Position numbers and translations under genes: made by a program. A DNA stretch of 64,000 nucleotides from Defluviitalea phaphyphila. GTDB lineage: Bacteria; Bacillota; Clostridia; Lachnospirales; Defluviitaleaceae. The stretch is from NCBI RefSeq assembly GCF_001466305.1, contig NZ_JWID01000004.1:94099-158098 (forward strand). The letters run 5' to 3'. The notes under the pieces are model-generated. The model ran no database searches. It was not told where the DNA came from and saw nothing but the letters and a program-made list of their open reading frames with translations. Positions 61,955 through 64,000 of this stretch are shown here, in pieces. The number at the start of each line of letters is the position of its first letter. The first letter of the stretch is position 1.

Positions 61955-64000
61955 TCATCTTTCCTCTTTATCTAATTTTTTCTCACAAAATTTTTCTATA
62001 TGTGAATACTTATAATTTTTAATCTGTGCAAGTATTTTTGCACTTTTAATTCTTTCACTTATATTTTTCACTTTTTTGACATTTTTAAATTCGTAAAATT
62101 TATTATTATCTCTAAATCCTAAATTTTCTCTAGTTTTTTCTCTATCAAGATCTATTTTATTATCATGTTTTAAACTATTAAGTATTTTCTCTCTTTGATT
62201 CTCTAATTCTTTTTTATTAGTTTGTTTTTTTAGAAATTCTTGGAAACTAAAATCATTTTTTTCTATTTTTTCAGAAGTTTGTTTTTGTATGATATCATAT
62301 TTTAAACTAACTAAATTAATACCCCAAGTTTCAATAATATCATCAAAAGTTTGTATCCATTCTCTGCTATCCATAAAATTTTCAGACGAATTATATAATT
62401 CATCAATTAAATCTTTTATATTTTTCTGTTTAATTCGAATATTATAATTATTGTTTAATTCAATAACTATTTGAAGTATTTTATTATATTGATTAATAGT
62501 AAGTGGTATTATTTTTTGTTTTTTACCTTCATACCCTAATTTAATTCCCATCCAAAAAGTGTTTAATGTATCTCTATGTATTAATGGGGCAATAAATAAA
62601 CAATAATTATCTTTATTAGGATTTTTATCTTCAAAATCTCTTAAATGTCTCATTACAGGTTGTCCTTCTGCATACCATTGATTACGCCCTTTTAAAAGTG
62701 TTACTTCTGAAATCATGTTAAAATCATCATAATAACATTCAATATCAGCTTTATCTCCAGAGGCAGTAAAAATAGGCATATTATCATCTGCTACCAAATA
62801 ATTAGGCATAATTTTGCGAGCATCATCTAAAGCAATAAGAGTTTGTGCTACATAATATTCAAGATTTAACGGATCCTGTCCAGATATAGCTTTTCGTCTA
62901 GTAGCAAGATCATTTAATTTTTCAATATACTTAGGTAAATTATTAAGATTTCTTTCTGATAAAATTAAATAATCGGTCTGAAGTATTTTTATAATTGTCT
63001 TTAATTCACTTATTTGGGCATTATATTCATTTGAAGTTTTATATTTAGTTTTAACAAGATTAAATTTATGTAAGCTTTGTCCTTTATAATTCTGTTCTAT
63101 AAAATTTTGAAGATTAATAGCTGTATCAAATAATTTGGCATATATTTTTTTAAGAGATTCTAAATCTTCCCAAGGTAATATTGGCTGGTTTATGTCAGCC
63201 ATATATTCTAAATATGTATATATATTTTTAAAGTGCTTAGCTCTTCCATCATATGTTTTTAATATCTTTTGTATTTCAACTGCTCTTGTAGGTGATAAAT
63301 CAATATACCTACCTTTACCACGATAATACAATAGGTTTGTCTGTCTAAAATAACGAATTGCAGAATCTCCATAATCATATAAATTATTTATTTTTTTTAC
63401 AATATTAATTTCATCTCTTTTATCTAATCCAAAAATATCTATAACTGTTTTTCTAAAACAATTATCTATATATTCTCTTGCATTATTACGATCTAATGTT
63501 CTAACTGTTTTTCTAAAACTTATAATATTTTCTGCCGTTTTTCTTATATCTTTATAATTAGTTAAAGTAGGAATAAAAAGTGCAAACTCTTCTTTATTTA
63601 AACCAACAGGTTTATAGCCTTCTTTACTCCATAATTCATTTACCTTATTAATCACATGTAGGGTACCAATAAAAGGATTAATATTAAATCCATTATACCC
63701 AGATTCAGCAGGATTAGGAAGTTGCCACTTCAAAAAATATCTCAAAAATATATTTTCAAAGTTAGGAGAATCAGATAAAATCTCTCGTCCTAATGGCGTA
63801 ATAGTAACAGTACCAATTGACTCCCTTGCTATAGCCATTCCCATTTTATTCAGATTTCCAACAGCAGTTCTACCACGAAAAGCATATATCTGCTCTTGAT
63901 TATCAAATTGCGAATTTTCATATTGTATTAAGTTTAATATTTGCTCAAGTTCTTCATCTGTAAATTCTTCAGGTTCTTCATACTTGACTTTAATATTATG
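61955..64000 (-). CDS. AlwI-family type II restriction endonuclease, 5' end outside the window
   Basis: At least 681 residues are coded on the minus strand; the frame stays open to 64000, so the start lies beyond the window. The first visible residues (EEFTDEELEQILNLIQYENS, YAFRGRTAVGNLNKMGMAIA) and GTVTITPLGREILSD form the winged-helix-like N-terminal part of AlwI-type enzymes. A PD-(D/E)xK-type core is suggested by NMPIFTASGDKADIECYYDD, then FNMISEVTLLKGRNQWYAEG, giving D...E-V-T. A partner methyltransferase is expected next door, beyond 64000. Recognition sequence cannot be inferred. The assignment rests on motif pattern by eye. Confidence 0.75.
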   Translation of the reverse strand, partial: HNIKVKYEEPEEFTDEELEQILNLIQYENSQFDNQEQIYAFRGRTAVGNLNKMGMAIARESIGTVTITPLGREILSDSPNFENIFLRYFLKWQLPNPAESGYNGFNINPFIGTLHVINKVNELWSKEGYKPVGLNKEEFALFIPTLTNYKDIRKTAENIISFRKTVRTLDRNNAREYIDNCFRKTVIDIFGLDKRDEINIVKKINNLYDYGDSAIRYFRQTNLLYYRGKGRYIDLSPTRAVEIQKILKTYDGRAKHFKNIYTYLEYMADINQPILPWEDLESLKKIYAKLFDTAINLQNFIEQNYKGQSLHKFNLVKTKYKTSNEYNAQISELKTIIKILQTDYLILSERNLNNLPKYIEKLNDLATRRKAISGQDPLNLEYYVAQTLIALDDARKIMPNYLVADDNMPIFTASGDKADIECYYDDFNMISEVTLLKGRNQWYAEGQPVMRHLRDFEDKNPNKDNYCLFIAPLIHRDTLNTFWMGIKLGYEGKKQKIIPLTINQYNKILQIVIELNNNYNIRIKQKNIKDLIDELYNSSENFMDSREWIQTFDDIIETWGINLVSLKYDIIQKQTSEKIEKNDFSFQEFLKKQTNKKELENQREKILNSLKHDNKIDLDREKTRENLGFRDNNKFYEFKNVKKVKNISERIKSAKILAQIKNYKYSHIEKFCEKKLDKEER

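Overview
The window is a very AT-rich stretch of chromosome from an anaerobic low-GC Firmicute, most likely class Clostridia. The support is an oxygen-sensitive [FeFe]-hydrogenase-type protein, strong AGGAGG ribosome binding sites, S-layer-homology and copper-amine-oxidase 'stalk' domains on exported proteins, and the type of the topoisomerase, S1 and Hsp70 genes. I cannot name the species. Nearly all genes lie on the minus strand, so operons read right to left. The exceptions are a PLP enzyme, a PAP2 phosphatase, a P-loop kinase-like gene and a small membrane-anchored protein.

Layout. 1-10.2 kb is a decaying accessory region. Two degenerate copies of the same IS flank a surface-polymer cluster (flippase, CDP-glycerol glycerophosphotransferase, a broken TagD-oxidoreductase fusion). 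An internally deleted Rpn/PDDEXK-type gene, a nucleotidyltransferase/HEPN pair with a truncated HEPN gene, an ABC exporter pair and an intact tagD follow. 10.3-11.5 kb encodes a secreted CAP-domain protein. 11.5-25.5 kb is the most unusual block: eight tightly spaced genes encoding two large proteins of unknown function, four Hsp70-type ATPase-fold proteins (one fused to a VWA domain, one with degraded nucleotide-binding motifs), a coiled-coil protein ending in a GrpE-like segment, and a TPR protein. It has a candidate promoter at its head and no visible CIRCE element. 25.7-34.4 kb is an amino-sugar operon under a LacI regulator with two matching operators. 34.7-42.2 kb has a CobD/HisC-like PLP enzyme and a six-gene polyamine operon that encodes both the SAM-dependent route (SpeD, SpeE) and the carboxyspermidine route.

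42.5-64 kb is mostly housekeeping. It holds threonine synthase, a cold-shock protein, a frameshifted HAD gene, an acetyltransferase, a PAP2 phosphatase, and a three-gene redox-sensing unit (2Fe-2S thioredoxin-like protein, sensory hydrogenase with PAS, SpoIIE-type phosphatase). These are followed by hpt, a topoisomerase A/B pair, an SLH-anchored L,D-transpeptidase, an S1-domain protein, thyA-folA-rhomboid, a glutaredoxin, and a partial AlwI-like restriction endonuclease running off the right end.

Best candidates for undescribed biology are the multi-Hsp70/VWA/GrpE-like/TPR operon and, second, the dual-route polyamine operon and the sensory hydrogenase-phosphatase unit. All functional calls rest on motifs and context read by eye; no database search was possible.
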